From NCBI RefSeq assembly GCF_003664185.1, contig NZ_RCCS01000012.1, positions 1 to 64,000 on the forward strand: a stretch of 64,000 nucleotides of DNA, written 5' to 3'. Positions 19,401-25,507 of the stretch are shown piece after piece (position 1 is the stretch's first letter; each line of letters begins with the position of its first letter). The position numbers and the translations under genes are program-made. The notes below the pieces were generated by a model. The model searched no databases, was not told the DNA's origin, and saw only the letters and a program-made list of their open reading frames with translations. Source of the stretch: Tenacibaculum discolor. GTDB lineage: Bacteria > Bacteroidota > Bacteroidia > Flavobacteriales > Flavobacteriaceae.

Positions 19401-21278
19401 TATTCTGTTAATGCAGTAGTACAAATGCAGGTTACAGCAGAGTCTGGAATAGCAAGAGAAGAAGCAAATCAAATAGCTCCTCGTTTGTATGGTACTCCAA
19501 GTATTGTTAATAATGCAGAAGGAGATAGTAAACTATATTCAATTTCAAATGCTAAAATACAGTTAGATTACGAAGACGGAGAAAAAACATCAGATATATC
19601 TTTTATCTTTTCTACTAAAAATTCCAAAGAATTTACCTCAGTAGCTTTAGGTATGGATTATCAAATTACCCATGTTGAATTTGATATTACAGATGTGCCA
19701 GATGTAAAAGGCTATCAAGCTTCAAAATGGTTAACGTTTATAGTACCTGTTAATTTAGCTGAAACAGTAGAGCCTAATTTTGATAATTCTCCGTTACAAC
19801 AATCTTTAGGTATAGTAGATATTCCTATAGTTCTTCGTAATTACCCAAAACCACCAACGCTAACAACTCAAGAAGGTAAAGCAGTGTCAGTAGTAGGTAA
19901 TACAACGAAAGAAACTCTTGAAAAAGCATCAGAATGGAATTTTACCTATACCTATTCCGAAGATCAGGCAGCTCAAGATCAAATTTATTCAGATATTAGG
20001 TTTAATACTTTTGATAGTAAAAACAATAAAAGCCTACGCAAAGCTAGTTCTCGAAACCTATTTAACGATATGGCACAAATGGTGAGTGTATGGTCGTCGG
20101 TGTTAAATGATATGACTAAGTATTTAACTCTTATATCTCCTACATCAGATGAAACTGATTCAAACCTTAACAAAGCATTTTCTGCAATGAAAGCAATGGT
20201 GCAGATAACTAATAATTTGGCAGTAGCTTGGAGTGAACATAATAATAACAATAATAATATAGCAGCTTCTAATAACTCTTCTCTAGTAAAAACTCAAGAG
20301 TCTCAAGAGCCTACAAGTGTATATAATTTTATTATACAGCAAAATGAAGATTCGTATTTTACTACTACCTGCGATTGCCAAGGAGGAAAAGAGTGTAAGC
20401 GTTTAGTAGTAAGTATAGTACTGCCTGAAAATATGTCTGAAATAGACAGACAGTTATTTTTGAATAAATTTAGTTTGGCTGAGATACCTAATGCACCATT
20501 AATCAACATAAAAAATTATACAAGAGTACAAGCAACGGATGAATCTGGAACGCCTATTGAAAACTCGTATTGGTACGTAAAAGACCCTAAAGCTAAAACA
20601 AAGGAATACTTAGGGTACCCTTGTTCTTTTGAAATACCAAATAGAACGGTTGAGGTAAACGGATTAAATGTATTACAATTCCAAAATACTTGGGCAGGAA
20701 TAGCGGTAATTAGAAATGAAGGATTAGTAGAAGATAACCCTACAAACCCTGAGTTTATTTATAGAACTCCTTTAATTAGATTTTCTAATAAATTAATACC
20801 GCTGCTTAGTAATAATACAGAAATTAATATTGCTAAAATAATAGATGAAAAAGGAAGCACCATATCCTTATCAGAGCATTTGGCAACATTCTTTAAAACG
20901 TTCTTTACGTATGATGAGTTACAACAACAAACAATTAAAATAACAGGATATTGGAATTATTATTTACAAGAAAAAGAAGGAAGTGATTTACCTCCGGTTC
21001 AATTACCAATATTATTATATACACCTTTCTCTTTTGATATTCCTAAAGATTATACAATACCAAATGAAGGATGTTCTGGAGAAATTACTTCTACTACACC
21101 TTTTGTATGTCAGTTAGCAAAAGCATTAGAAAAATGGTACGAAAACAAAAAACCAGCAACAACAGATGCTTATTTTTCATTTGATTTGTCTGTATTTTCT
21201 GAGGTAGAAGGCGCTAACTTACCACTAATACAATTATCAAACTTAGTACTACCATATAAGAACATAAATAACTTATAA
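10497..21278 (+). CDS. Giant 3593-aa protein with a beta-rich N-terminus and LysM-like modules
   Basis: The ATG at 10497 (MSLSNLTTTFREQ) lies 19 nt after the EEP gene; a TTG at 10467 would add ten residues and overlap that gene. No signal peptide. Residues about 1-1170 are amphipathic beta-repeats with glycine-rich hydrophobic stretches (GFYFGKL, GIGLQVGVGYSVNYG), possibly DUF6603-like. About 1545-1740 carry four LysM-like modules (YTIVPGDTLTGITKKL, ETLGKIAQKYSTTPEVL). About 2180-2330 carry three more (ETLQSISSQYNILISELAKL, NTLQSIASYYFIDVDTL). Between them is SGMVSRYQLHGMRLP. The rest is beta-rich with a Cys-rich spot (CDCQGGKECKR) near 3290. LysM domains bind N-acetylglucosamine polymers such as peptidoglycan or chitin. 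Lack of an export signal means a non-Sec route, lysis or an internal role. Possible roles are scaffold, toxin or particle component; none is proven. Confidence 0.8.
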   Translation: MSLSNLTTTFREQAATNNGNITINAVTFTNSQLTPPEGLDKLLTKGYQLAEGKFLLIDTSSTTIPEPVGNILTIQNAKATILNVDKTNTKVTLIITVNESNDAQFTISIDLNNWKFETSWKYMTGGVFDNIPYSSPAFIFSTEDIAKFSWQNQTVPLVMGQNFASLITLTKWLKPVEDFFTFWSSSTRLALVGSLDPSAVNNEDIIYPEMNLYVAIDATVISLGFLEVSNPGVGFQIKTIEEFVSQDSDMDTILSITEEETEKTQTPVLYFQLTLHLGDDISMDFSAGIITESSAFDINVTSDPNKPVTPLNLFSLMAGNNWFTIVPPTLQQFLNSIAFKGFSTSLDFTDGLSINSVSTLVGSNGAWNLFDNFTIQEFDVNWLVTGPGTINDQSIFFSARADFFPTIFKGGFDVEITSDLTLSAAFDGTVSINDLLAAITGGFIKIPESLVSVVFTGFGIDMDINSKYYAFFASGDIEMNLITNISLTDAALQLTSTSPVTGTGSNVYTAAISGLFSIGDLRLQSAVNYNSSTEDGGWDLSINMPAGDKLNLGQLMDGLFKKVGFELPTSFLPADLSITSFDLTADIPNGEEKGSYEVKTSIEWKFTFPIINQRIDIAAALALKFDATKAAGKQYSGGVMGSVLLEYFNAEVKIGYNFDGDDQLLMIEWEGFIAKYNVAGESRTIIFEIKNWSVGSLLTSFMKMLFDPNFELDAPWDILNKISLDGFKVTYNLDTKEVVVDYKLPKSLDLVFITINGIKLTKNAQGVQIAFDGSSVVPAINDSNVFNKEKGQDVKDMPEVPGQGTQYFELRLLAMGQHVELNNAAQYQSIKEVTDAMEKAFDTPEKGKVPIGPGSGNSLLSFNENSNWLIGTDFGILNVGTKEKPVWTLEMQAVFNDPNLYGLRIAMAGDKAKIFAGLDFEIMYKKISDGVGVYQIALTLPDALRYLQFGAVNITLPSIALAIYTNGDFMVDIGFPYKLDFSRSFTIQAIVPPGIPAMGSGGFYFGKLSSATTKKVPQTNYGNFNPVIVFGIGLQVGVGYSVNYGVLKAGFSITIFGILEGVIATYHPYQGALQENNKTEVETSYYYWLQGTLGLIGKLYGSLDFGIISASVNITVKVYAQAILEAYNKMPLAIVASVDVRVSAKINLGIFSIKINFSFKAEIRTDLTIGTDQTSMAPWNRQLSESVDGNYLVYAEKSSRLIELPIKPIHYNSKLVVSAEEKAPTLNIYLIPHLTVAGSENGDLKNQKAQYVTTLWIDAPDAENPDSTVTSSFEYLSQDFFRWLIQNYAEETATESTRTTTDGLAVSETDLQVLLALLSNENTPLPIPTDKLLSFLEDTFEAVNIQNVTESSKPETAAVFPMFFDLELSVPDAGVDVNFSTYNMATDEYLSEVKKWFNELAVKVSEENANTALRKSAAVEHSLSTFVFEDYFVLIGKQLIGYAEDALKNYTYPLSKGNSLNAMANWANNISTSNGVTNTVKISDISKANQSHPLNGGVDVHITGVMYTILDGDNFVSIGAKYALEIALLITQNATIPGVLQVQEITYDSKTYTVKPTDTINEVATGLQTTVADLANDLSFQKNTLLTTEANLTIAATNYTAKSEDTFAGIASTVFNNISVSDLLLQNQSVPGLFIVGNSFVYNNVTYTIVPGDTLTGITKKLSTPTNKVTVNDLANDTQIQSLQVQPLGVLLVQPFVHTTITFTNPDDAETLGKIAQKYSTTPEVLGANYHNQQLNDLFYNSDNYSTVNIPELRCLDVQSILDYFKANHSYTQLSGMVSRYQLHGMRLPTTLPGLTLNANSPCTGDDCALYQLTGQQFEVPSDVKEGFTINLINTTLNWLQFNGEVPSGDPKKATLPIKLTAEDISQISTVVNYAQQTGIEPDILKLAAMTPYNLTPVQYTFQTVTQWSTSGEVNLPYGNLGSQTEVSPLIWNFPSGLLQQMALPKRAGTAMDIQIGTYNAATGVMDYKNSEYYGWSTLLEIDIKKQADDTAPGTSAFTYELIGANESGTQILERLLRVLNPNSSNNNQGIIEDIQWLYEGSDGLLSVGNLNMKTFIVQSNLSTETNPVQLKSLQKGLEVEESEKPNGVLNSLYDFVKLLWECSITRSGGYYLLYNEIEGNTGFPDTIFDSSGNGTISLLVTYSNSYNNILKDFMNCAITGDKIDTSSSIVYAESKAQRDLSYTTTLANETLQSISSQYNILISELAKLNETDVKLNTSAKPIILNGLQYEVGLPSDTPSNNLTAIAEYFKVDSNDVKNLNPDIDNWDDLAVWELIEIPTVTYQITTGEGTPGNTLQSIASYYFIDVDTLSFIIKDAAVFAVSTTFTIVDQVVHKVSSIQQGTAGFELSRTNPGTPPDNPSSAGYAETYLNNLYNLLNYQIVANRYFNKSIVGLPSGPANTDEENANSVWNYNQVIPIAQYAIDNPNNSYPEGFPQKEDNPYRGIGNTLQIHFDWVDYYGNETVTPFNNPALNTKSPLNNPPVQVGYLDELKGFSQWPSLFITYDVKLENDTDRELLLNFSFDITRYQNTDGKPCVSDPNNPDAPDYQKNALHDLAVYTNIYYQINQFNPYKKDQNTVTLTLSTSLLPGVETDVSLEPINNFVKEIYAYLYAVAYCKTVPTAPTMSSIKQPVAIENLETASIFELTVALRMERDLSFVNNDFKDSPSVTSTSTLVQPNTYVPTLGEENSAGEKTQNHSLTEFAVNFEKTFYQENEYVLKVTTGIDKELVGSQKNESIYIVRMGLKPGNGIYWNVEPAGSYELTNNSISKLPKSGVPNSVVDKLTPLVGTIYMSKASFDEALQGVLTNEEFSSYKIKIYTYSLLNASFYAPLPISTSLVSKKDVPICSYVTGKGLDCEKGTVKNFTDVDMDIWGKQCLDAIDLFLSSEYAVPAFLVDQLKQKEEEEVLKGLDTDATSFLEAITKAKSLLAETISTKVEPILTAPEVNEARKLNAQEKFKQQLLIQLGNTYSVNAVVQMQVTAESGIAREEANQIAPRLYGTPSIVNNAEGDSKLYSISNAKIQLDYEDGEKTSDISFIFSTKNSKEFTSVALGMDYQITHVEFDITDVPDVKGYQASKWLTFIVPVNLAETVEPNFDNSPLQQSLGIVDIPIVLRNYPKPPTLTTQEGKAVSVVGNTTKETLEKASEWNFTYTYSEDQAAQDQIYSDIRFNTFDSKNNKSLRKASSRNLFNDMAQMVSVWSSVLNDMTKYLTLISPTSDETDSNLNKAFSAMKAMVQITNNLAVAWSEHNNNNNNIAASNNSSLVKTQESQEPTSVYNFIIQQNEDSYFTTTCDCQGGKECKRLVVSIVLPENMSEIDRQLFLNKFSLAEIPNAPLINIKNYTRVQATDESGTPIENSYWYVKDPKAKTKEYLGYPCSFEIPNRTVEVNGLNVLQFQNTWAGIAVIRNEGLVEDNPTNPEFIYRTPLIRFSNKLIPLLSNNTEINIAKIIDEKGSTISLSEHLATFFKTFFTYDELQQQTIKITGYWNYYLQEKEGSDLPPVQLPILLYTPFSFDIPKDYTIPNEGCSGEITSTTPFVCQLAKALEKWYENKKPATTDAYFSFDLSVFSEVEGANLPLIQLSNLVLPYKNINNL

Positions 21279-21305
21279 GATAGTTTTTAAAAGAGAACAG
21301 ATAAA

Positions 21306-21329
21306 AAAAGCGGACGAAAGTCCGCTTTT
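21306..21329. terminator. Bidirectional terminator between giant gene and GG peptide 2
   Basis: Perfect stem AAAAGCGGAC / GTCCGCTTTT with a GAAA loop. It has A- and T-runs on both sides, so it can end both convergent transcripts. Confidence 0.9.
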
Positions 21330-21333
21330 GAGT

Positions 21334-21510
21334 TTAACAAAGGTCTTGTTTACAATCATAAAAACAAGCACTAAACTCTTCTTTAGTCTGAAAATTTTGC
21401 GATCTACAAAAGTCAAAGCATACAGTACAAGTAGGTAAAGCACCACCTTTAACAAGTTTCTGTTCTTTTTTTGTTAATGTTAATCCTAAGTTTAAAATGT
21501 TTTGTAACAT
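21334..21510 (-). CDS. GG-leader peptide precursor 2
   Basis: A 58-aa precursor starting at the ATG at 21510; the longer frame upstream runs through the promoter and is not needed. The 23-residue leader has NILNLG, then KKEQ, and ends KGG. The 35-aa core holds six cysteines (TCTVCFDFC then AC, DC and a final C). The shared operator sits 30 bp upstream of a TATTTTTA box. As with the other copies, the product is likely cut after GG and exported by an ABC peptidase transporter encoded elsewhere. Activity unknown. Confidence 0.85.
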   Translation of the reverse strand: MLQNILNLGLTLTKKEQKLVKGGALPTCTVCFDFCRSQNFQTKEEFSACFYDCKQDLC

Positions 21511-21531
21511 AATTAGTTGTTTTAAATTCTT

Positions 21532-21598
21532 TAAAAATAGCTTGTTAGCGTTTTTTAACCTTTTGAAAAACCATAAAAAAAGTAAGGTGTTCTCATAC
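21532..21598 (-). promoter_or_regulatory. Shared GG-peptide operator plus -7-like box (copy 2)
   Basis: Plus-strand ACCATAAAAAAAGTAAGGT at 21570-21588 and octamer at 21532-21539 (TATTTTTA on the minus strand), 30 bp apart. The flank GTTCTCATACTTTA closely matches copy 1 (ATTCTCTTATTTTA). Confidence 0.7.
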
Positions 21599-21640
21599 TT
21601 TATTAAAAGAGTAGGAGAGAGCAACCTAATTCTTTACTAC

Positions 21641-21759
21641 CATCATTTCGAGCGCTAGCGAGAAACCGTAAGGTTCAGCTAAGCTAAATCTTAATGTTAT
21701 GAGTAATTCTGAATAATGAGATTTCTCACACTTCGCTAGCGCTCGGTTTGAAATGACGT
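21641..21759. repeat. Dispersed inverted-repeat element (GCGCTAGCG family)
   Basis: Left arm CATCATTTCGAGCGCTAGCG and a right arm at 21722-21758 reading CTTCGCTAGCGCTCGG then GAAATGACG are inverted copies. A second right half lies at about 22655-22725. The flanking CGAAATGACGTT motif recurs at 45456-45531 and 60612-60657. Confidence 0.7.
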
Positions 21760-22045
21760 TATTATTTGTTGGTTTTCCTCTTTGCGAGGAGATTGAGATG
21801 AGTATGGATAAACGTCGACCTATTTTTATTTTGCTAGAATTCGAGGTTATGGAGTAGAAGAGAATCCAAAGAGTTTACGTTCTGGATTCGAATACGGAAT
21901 ACAACGTAGAATTCAAAAGAAGAAAAATAAGTCTTGATTTTTTGTTTCGTTTTGTATCAAGACAAAATGAAAGTATGCGTTTATGAATAACTTCTGTTCA
22001 TGAGATTACATCACTCCACTAGGTTCCATTCATAATAACGTTTTA
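21690..22045. repeat. Composite intergenic repeat, copy A
   Basis: Ordered blocks shared with 22655-22885: GTTATGAGTA with GCTAGCGCTCGG, then GATAAACGTCGACC, then TTTTGTATCAAGACAAAATG. Copy A carries about 109 extra bases (roughly 21833-21940) between the second and third blocks. No ORF is supported here. Confidence 0.6.
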
Positions 22046-22050
22046 AATGT

Positions 22051-22172
22051 CAGTTCGAGTGATTTTGTGCAACGTAGTGGAACAAAATAGTATCGAGAAG
22101 CTTGTTATTACCGAGTACTTCTCGATACAAAATTTCCTTCACTACATTTTGTAAATTTCACTCGGAGTGATA
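22051..22172. repeat. Long imperfect inverted repeat (hairpin element)
   Basis: Inner perfect arms TATCGAGAAG (22091-22100) and CTTCTCGATA (22118-22127). Outer arms continue through GTAGTG/CACTAC to CGAGTGA near 22055 and TCACTCGGAGTGA near 22158-22170. The whole element could fold into one stem of about 50 bp. It resembles the interspersed palindromes of flavobacterial intergenic regions. Confidence 0.7.
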
Positions 22173-22211
22173 GTTTGATATTGTCTTTATTTTAAAGAGT
22201 AAGAAATCTTA

Positions 22212-22487
22212 TTAAGAGTATTCGTAAGTACGTCGTTTTTCTAACCAAGAGCTCACACTACCTAATTCGCGTGCTTGATAAAAATTATTTTCTCGTAGAA
22301 TACAATCGTTAGAAGCATTAGTGTCTATTTTAATAAATCGATATAAAACTAATTTTATAATAGATTCTCTAACTGCTTCATAGGTGGCACCATTATTTTT
22401 ATTATTGTTAATTACTTCTTGAATAAAATTATCAATTCTATTAAACTTGGTGTTAGTTAACAAGGCTTTAAAAACTACTTCTTCCAT
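22212..22487 (-). CDS. Hypothetical 91-aa protein
   Basis: I do not recognise the family. The protein is predicted largely helical (FNRIDNFIQEVI, TYEAVRESIIKLVLYRFIKI), soluble, with one cysteine and no signal peptide. It stands alone on the minus strand between two copies of a composite intergenic repeat in the same orientation, so it may have arrived with, or been trapped by, those repeats. The start at 22487 (MEEVVFKALL) is the only good one. Confidence 0.55.
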   Translation of the reverse strand: MEEVVFKALLTNTKFNRIDNFIQEVINNNKNNGATYEAVRESIIKLVLYRFIKIDTNASNDCILRENNFYQARELGSVSSWLEKRRTYEYS

Positions 22488-22654
22488 AATTCATGATTTT
22501 ATGTATACAAAACTATCTATTTGAATAAAGATTTAAAAGGTGATATATGCAGGAAAAAATGCGGATTTCCGAAGTGTTTTTTTGTAGTTGTGAAGAGTGG
22601 GGAGGGAGTAACCTGTTTATAGACTACCGTTACCTCGAATGGATATGAGAGGTC

Positions 22655-22885
22655 TCAAAGTTATGAGTATTCCTGAATAATTAGATTTTTCACTCTTAGC
22701 TAGCGCTCGGTTCGAAATGACATTTTATTATCGTCATTGCGAGAAGGTTGAGAAGAGTATAGATAAACGCCGACCTATTTTTTATTTCGTTTTGTATCAA
22801 GACAAAATGAAAGTAGGTGTTTATGAGTAACTTCCATTCATAAGATTACGTCACTTCACCGCGTTTCGTTCGTAATGACGTTATG
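22655..22885. repeat. Composite intergenic repeat, copy B
   Basis: Carries the same ordered blocks as 21690-22045 (GCTAGCGCTCGGTTCGAAAT, GATAAACGCCGACC, TTTTGTATCAAGACAAAATG) without the extra insert. The stretch 22488-22913 holds no supported gene. Confidence 0.6.
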
Positions 22886-22913
22886 TAATGTTAGGTAGAA
22901 GAATATAGAAGTA

Positions 22914-23270
22914 CTATTTTAAGGTTAGTTCTCTATGCTCAATTCCCCACTTAACCATAACATCTAGGGTAGTATGTAATCGCATTCCAGATTCTGTTAA
23001 TTCATATTCAACAGTAACAGGATTAGTATCGTAAATGGTACGTTTAATTATTCCGTTAGCTTCCAAATCTTTTAATTCTTTAGATAGCATTCTCGGAGAA
23101 ATTTTACCGATGTTTCGTTGTAGTTCTTTAAAGCGCATTTTTCCGTATAGCAAACTACCAATAATAGATAGTTTCCATTTTCCGCTTATTACATTTAAAG
23201 TATCTCTTAATGCTAATACATATTGAACAGAGCACCTTTTTAGCTCTTCCATTTGAACAACTGTTTCCAT
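22914..23270 (-). CDS. HxlR family winged-helix transcriptional regulator
   Basis: A 118-aa protein. Family features are the early Cys (KRCSVQYVLALRDTLNVI), the HxlR core GKWKLSIIGSLLYGKMRFKEL, and the PRMLSKELKDLEANGIIKR recognition helix, followed by a beta wing (VEYELTESG). HxlR/MarR-type regulators often sense electrophiles or disulfide stress through the N-terminal cysteine (Cys13 here). It is divergent from a quinone-reductase-like gene, and the 111-bp gap holds three palindromic or repeated TATAC-type sites, so autoregulation and control of the neighbour are likely. Confidence 0.93.
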   Translation of the reverse strand: METVVQMEELKRCSVQYVLALRDTLNVISGKWKLSIIGSLLYGKMRFKELQRNIGKISPRMLSKELKDLEANGIIKRTIYDTNPVTVEYELTESGMRLHTTLDVMVKWGIEHRELTLK

Positions 23271-23283
23271 GTTTATTGGGTTG

Positions 23284-23352
23284 GTATACTTTTGTATACT
23301 GGTATACTAAAGTATAGTAGTTACTTTTGTATAGCAAATATACATACTTTTG
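23284..23352 (+). promoter_or_regulatory. HxlR-type operators and promoter between divergent genes
   Basis: GTATAC-TTTT-GTATAC (23284-23299) and TATACT-AA-AGTATA (23303-23316) are perfect dyads. TACTTTTGTATA occurs at 23287-23298 and 23322-23333. The last TACTTTTG at 23345-23352 fits a -7 box for the downstream gene. Operator function is inferred from position. Confidence 0.6.
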
Positions 23353-23381
23353 TGATATAAAAAACAAGTAAAAATAAAAGA

Positions 23382-23894
23382 ATGAAACACTTAGTAATTG
23401 TAACACACCCAAATATTGAGGAATCAAACGTAAATAAGTCTTGGATAAATGAGTTGCAACAGCACGATGATAAAGTAACAATTCATCAATTATATAATGA
23501 GTATCCAGATTTAAACATTGATGTAGCAAAAGAACAAGAGCTACTATTGAGCCATGATAGTATTATTATTCAATTTCCGTTACACTGGTTCAATACACCT
23601 TTTTTATTAAAAAAATGGATGGATGAAGTGTTAACCTATGGTTGGGCTTTTGGTCCAGGAGGAGATAAGTTAAAAGGAAAGAAATTCCGTTTATCTGTAT
23701 CAACAGGAGGTACTGAGGAAACCTATAATAGTTTTGTATCTTTAGAAGACTTATTAAAATCGGTAACCGTTTCGTTTCAGTTTTGCGGATCAGAAGTTTT
23801 GCCATCGCATGTGTTTTACGGAGCAAATGACAACCCAAAGCTTGAAGATATTAAAGTAAACTCAAAACAATACGCAGATCTAATCTTAAATTAA
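23382..23894 (+). CDS. NAD(P)H-dependent oxidoreductase, flavodoxin-like fold (KefF/MdaB type)
   Basis: A 170-aa flavoprotein of the NQO1/KefF family: N-terminal LVIVTHPNIEESNVNKSW (FMN phosphate loop), HDSIIIQFPLHWFNTPFLLKKWMDEVL, then YGWAFGPGGDKLKGKKF and the VSTGG loop. The family reduces quinones and other electrophiles with two electrons. Divergent from HxlR and 16 nt before yceI, a pairing often seen in stress-induced quinone detoxification. The TACTTTTG box lies 29 nt before the start. Confidence 0.92.
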   Translation: MKHLVIVTHPNIEESNVNKSWINELQQHDDKVTIHQLYNEYPDLNIDVAKEQELLLSHDSIIIQFPLHWFNTPFLLKKWMDEVLTYGWAFGPGGDKLKGKKFRLSVSTGGTEETYNSFVSLEDLLKSVTVSFQFCGSEVLPSHVFYGANDNPKLEDIKVNSKQYADLILN

Positions 23895-23910
23895 TTAAAA
23901 CCTATAAACA

Positions 23911-24486
23911 ATGAAAAATTTTAAAAATCCTTTAGTGTTAGTATTAATAGCATTTGCAACACTATCGTTTACTACCATTACAAAAGAAATAAAGAAAGTA
24001 AATACTAAAGAGAGTAAAGTGGTATGGAAAGGTTATAAAGTAACTGGCTCTCATGAAGGAACAGTTAGTTTAGAATCAGGAGCCTTACACTTTGATGAAG
24101 ACAAATTAGTAGGAGGGGAGTTTGTAATAGATATGACGTCTATTGCGGTAACAGATTTATCAGGAGATTACCAAAAGAAATTAGAAGGACATTTAAAATC
24201 AGATGATTTTTTTGGTATAAATAATCATCCAACAGCAAAATTGGCTTTTACCAAGGTGAAAGCTAAAGGAAAAAATTCATACAAAGTAACAGCAGATTTG
24301 ACTATTAAGAATAAAACGAATCCTGTAACTTTTGAAATTTCTGTGTATGGAGGAAAAGCAACAGCTTCATTAAAAATTGATAGAACAAAGTATAATGTAA
24401 AATATGGTTCTACTAGCTTTTTTGATGGTTTAAAAGATAAAGCAATTTACGACGAGTTTGATTTGGTAGTTGATTTGGTTTTTTAA
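23911..24486 (+). CDS. YceI family periplasmic lipid/isoprenoid-binding protein
   Basis: A 191-aa protein with a signal peptide (LVLVLIAFATLSFTT) and the YceI lipocalin-like pattern: VVWKGYKVTGSHEGTVSL, FVIDMTSIAV, then HLKSDDFFGINNHPTAKLAF and the C-terminal SLKIDRTKYNVKYGS. YceI proteins bind polyisoprenoid or quinone-like lipids in the periplasm. It lies 16 nt after the oxidoreductase, so the two share a transcript ended by a hairpin at 24507. Confidence 0.93.
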   Translation: MKNFKNPLVLVLIAFATLSFTTITKEIKKVNTKESKVVWKGYKVTGSHEGTVSLESGALHFDEDKLVGGEFVIDMTSIAVTDLSGDYQKKLEGHLKSDDFFGINNHPTAKLAFTKVKAKGKNSYKVTADLTIKNKTNPVTFEISVYGGKATASLKIDRTKYNVKYGSTSFFDGLKDKAIYDEFDLVVDLVF

Positions 24487-24506
24487 AACCCAACTAAGAT
24501 TGTATG

Positions 24507-24540
24507 CATACCTCAAACGTTGGTTTGGGGTATGTTTTTA
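24507..24540 (+). terminator. Rho-independent terminator after yceI
   Basis: Stem CATACCTCAAAC / GTTTGGGGTATG followed by TTTTTAATT. Confidence 0.85.
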
Positions 24541-24567
24541 ATTATATAAGTAATCAATAATCCCTCT

Positions 24568-25452
24568 ATGAAACGAACAACGTTTTTACAGTTATTAGGG
24601 TTAGCATCAGTAAATTTGAGTATGGGAATACTTAATGGTTTAAAAAAGTTATCAGATAGTTTGCCGGCTTCTCAAACAATGCCAGTATTGTTCTTGGGAC
24701 ATGGGAGCCCTATGAATGCTATTGAAGAAAACGAGTTTACGAGAGGCTTTAAAAATATTTCAAAAACACTACCCAAGCCCAAGGCGATTATTTGTGTTTC
24801 GGCACACTGGTTTACAAAAGGGACAAAAGTAACTGCGATGGAAATGCCTAAAACAATTCACGATTTTGGCGGTTTTCCTCAAGAATTATTTGAACAACAA
24901 TATCCTGCTAGTGGAAATCCTGAGTTAGCTAAAGAAACAAAACAATTATTGCATCCTAATTTTGTAGAATTAGACGAGCATTGGGGATTAGATCATGGTG
25001 CTTGGATTGTATTAAAACATTTATATCCGAAGGCTGATGTACCTGTAATTCAATTGAGTATTGATTATACCAAAGATGCCAATTATCATTTTGAATTAGC
25101 TAAACAGCTAGCTTCATTAAGGCAAAAAGGTGTGTTAATTATTGGCAGCGGAAACATTGTTCATAATCTAAGATTAGTTGATTGGAAGAATTTTGATAAG
25201 GATGATTATGGATATGATTGGGCTATTGAAACAAGAGATACTGTTAATAAACATCTGCTAGAGGGGAATTTTAAACCATTGATTAACTATACAAAACAGT
25301 CAAAAGCATTTCAGTTAGCAATTCCAACACCAGACCATTATTTACCTTTAATTTACAGTTTAGGATTACAGCAAAAAAATGAAGAGGTTCAGCTTTTTAA
25401 TGACAAGTTATTGGCTGGTTCTTTAAGTATGACCTCGCTGAAAATAGGGTAA
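24568..25452 (+). CDS. ygiD: 4,5-DOPA dioxygenase extradiol family protein (YgiD-like)
   Basis: A 294-aa class III ring-cleaving dioxygenase. Metal and active-site motifs: FLGHGSPMNAI (His), ICVSAHWFTKG (His), ELDEHWGLDHGAWIVL (His-Asp-His) and GSGNIVHNL. E. coli YgiD opens L-DOPA and related catechols with Zn or Fe. The first about 30 residues resemble an uncleaved hydrophobic or Tat-less leader (MKRTTFLQLLGLASVNLSM), so location is unclear. It follows a terminator but may still belong to the HxlR stress group, since quinones and catechols are related substrates. Confidence 0.9.
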   Translation: MKRTTFLQLLGLASVNLSMGILNGLKKLSDSLPASQTMPVLFLGHGSPMNAIEENEFTRGFKNISKTLPKPKAIICVSAHWFTKGTKVTAMEMPKTIHDFGGFPQELFEQQYPASGNPELAKETKQLLHPNFVELDEHWGLDHGAWIVLKHLYPKADVPVIQLSIDYTKDANYHFELAKQLASLRQKGVLIIGSGNIVHNLRLVDWKNFDKDDYGYDWAIETRDTVNKHLLEGNFKPLINYTKQSKAFQLAIPTPDHYLPLIYSLGLQQKNEEVQLFNDKLLAGSLSMTSLKIG

Positions 25453-25454
25453 TA

Positions 25455-25493
25455 AAAAAAGTCTGTATAGATGAGGCCTACACAGACTTTTTA
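25455..25493. terminator. Bidirectional terminator between ygiD and norB
   Basis: AAAAAGTCTGT pairs with ACAGACTTTTT with T-runs on both strands, between two convergent genes. Confidence 0.85.
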
Positions 25494-25507
25494 TAAAGTA
25501 AAGAGGG

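Noticed and set aside
4583..21278. Prophage or contractile injection system
   Set aside because: No sheath, tube, baseplate, terminase, portal or AAA ATPase gene is present in or near the cluster.
21641..22885. Insertion sequence
   Set aside because: No transposase or fragment of one was found; only repeats and a 91-aa orphan.
23155..23529. 124-aa minus-strand ORF across the HxlR intergenic region
   Set aside because: It overlaps HxlR and the oxidoreductase and would code through the operators.
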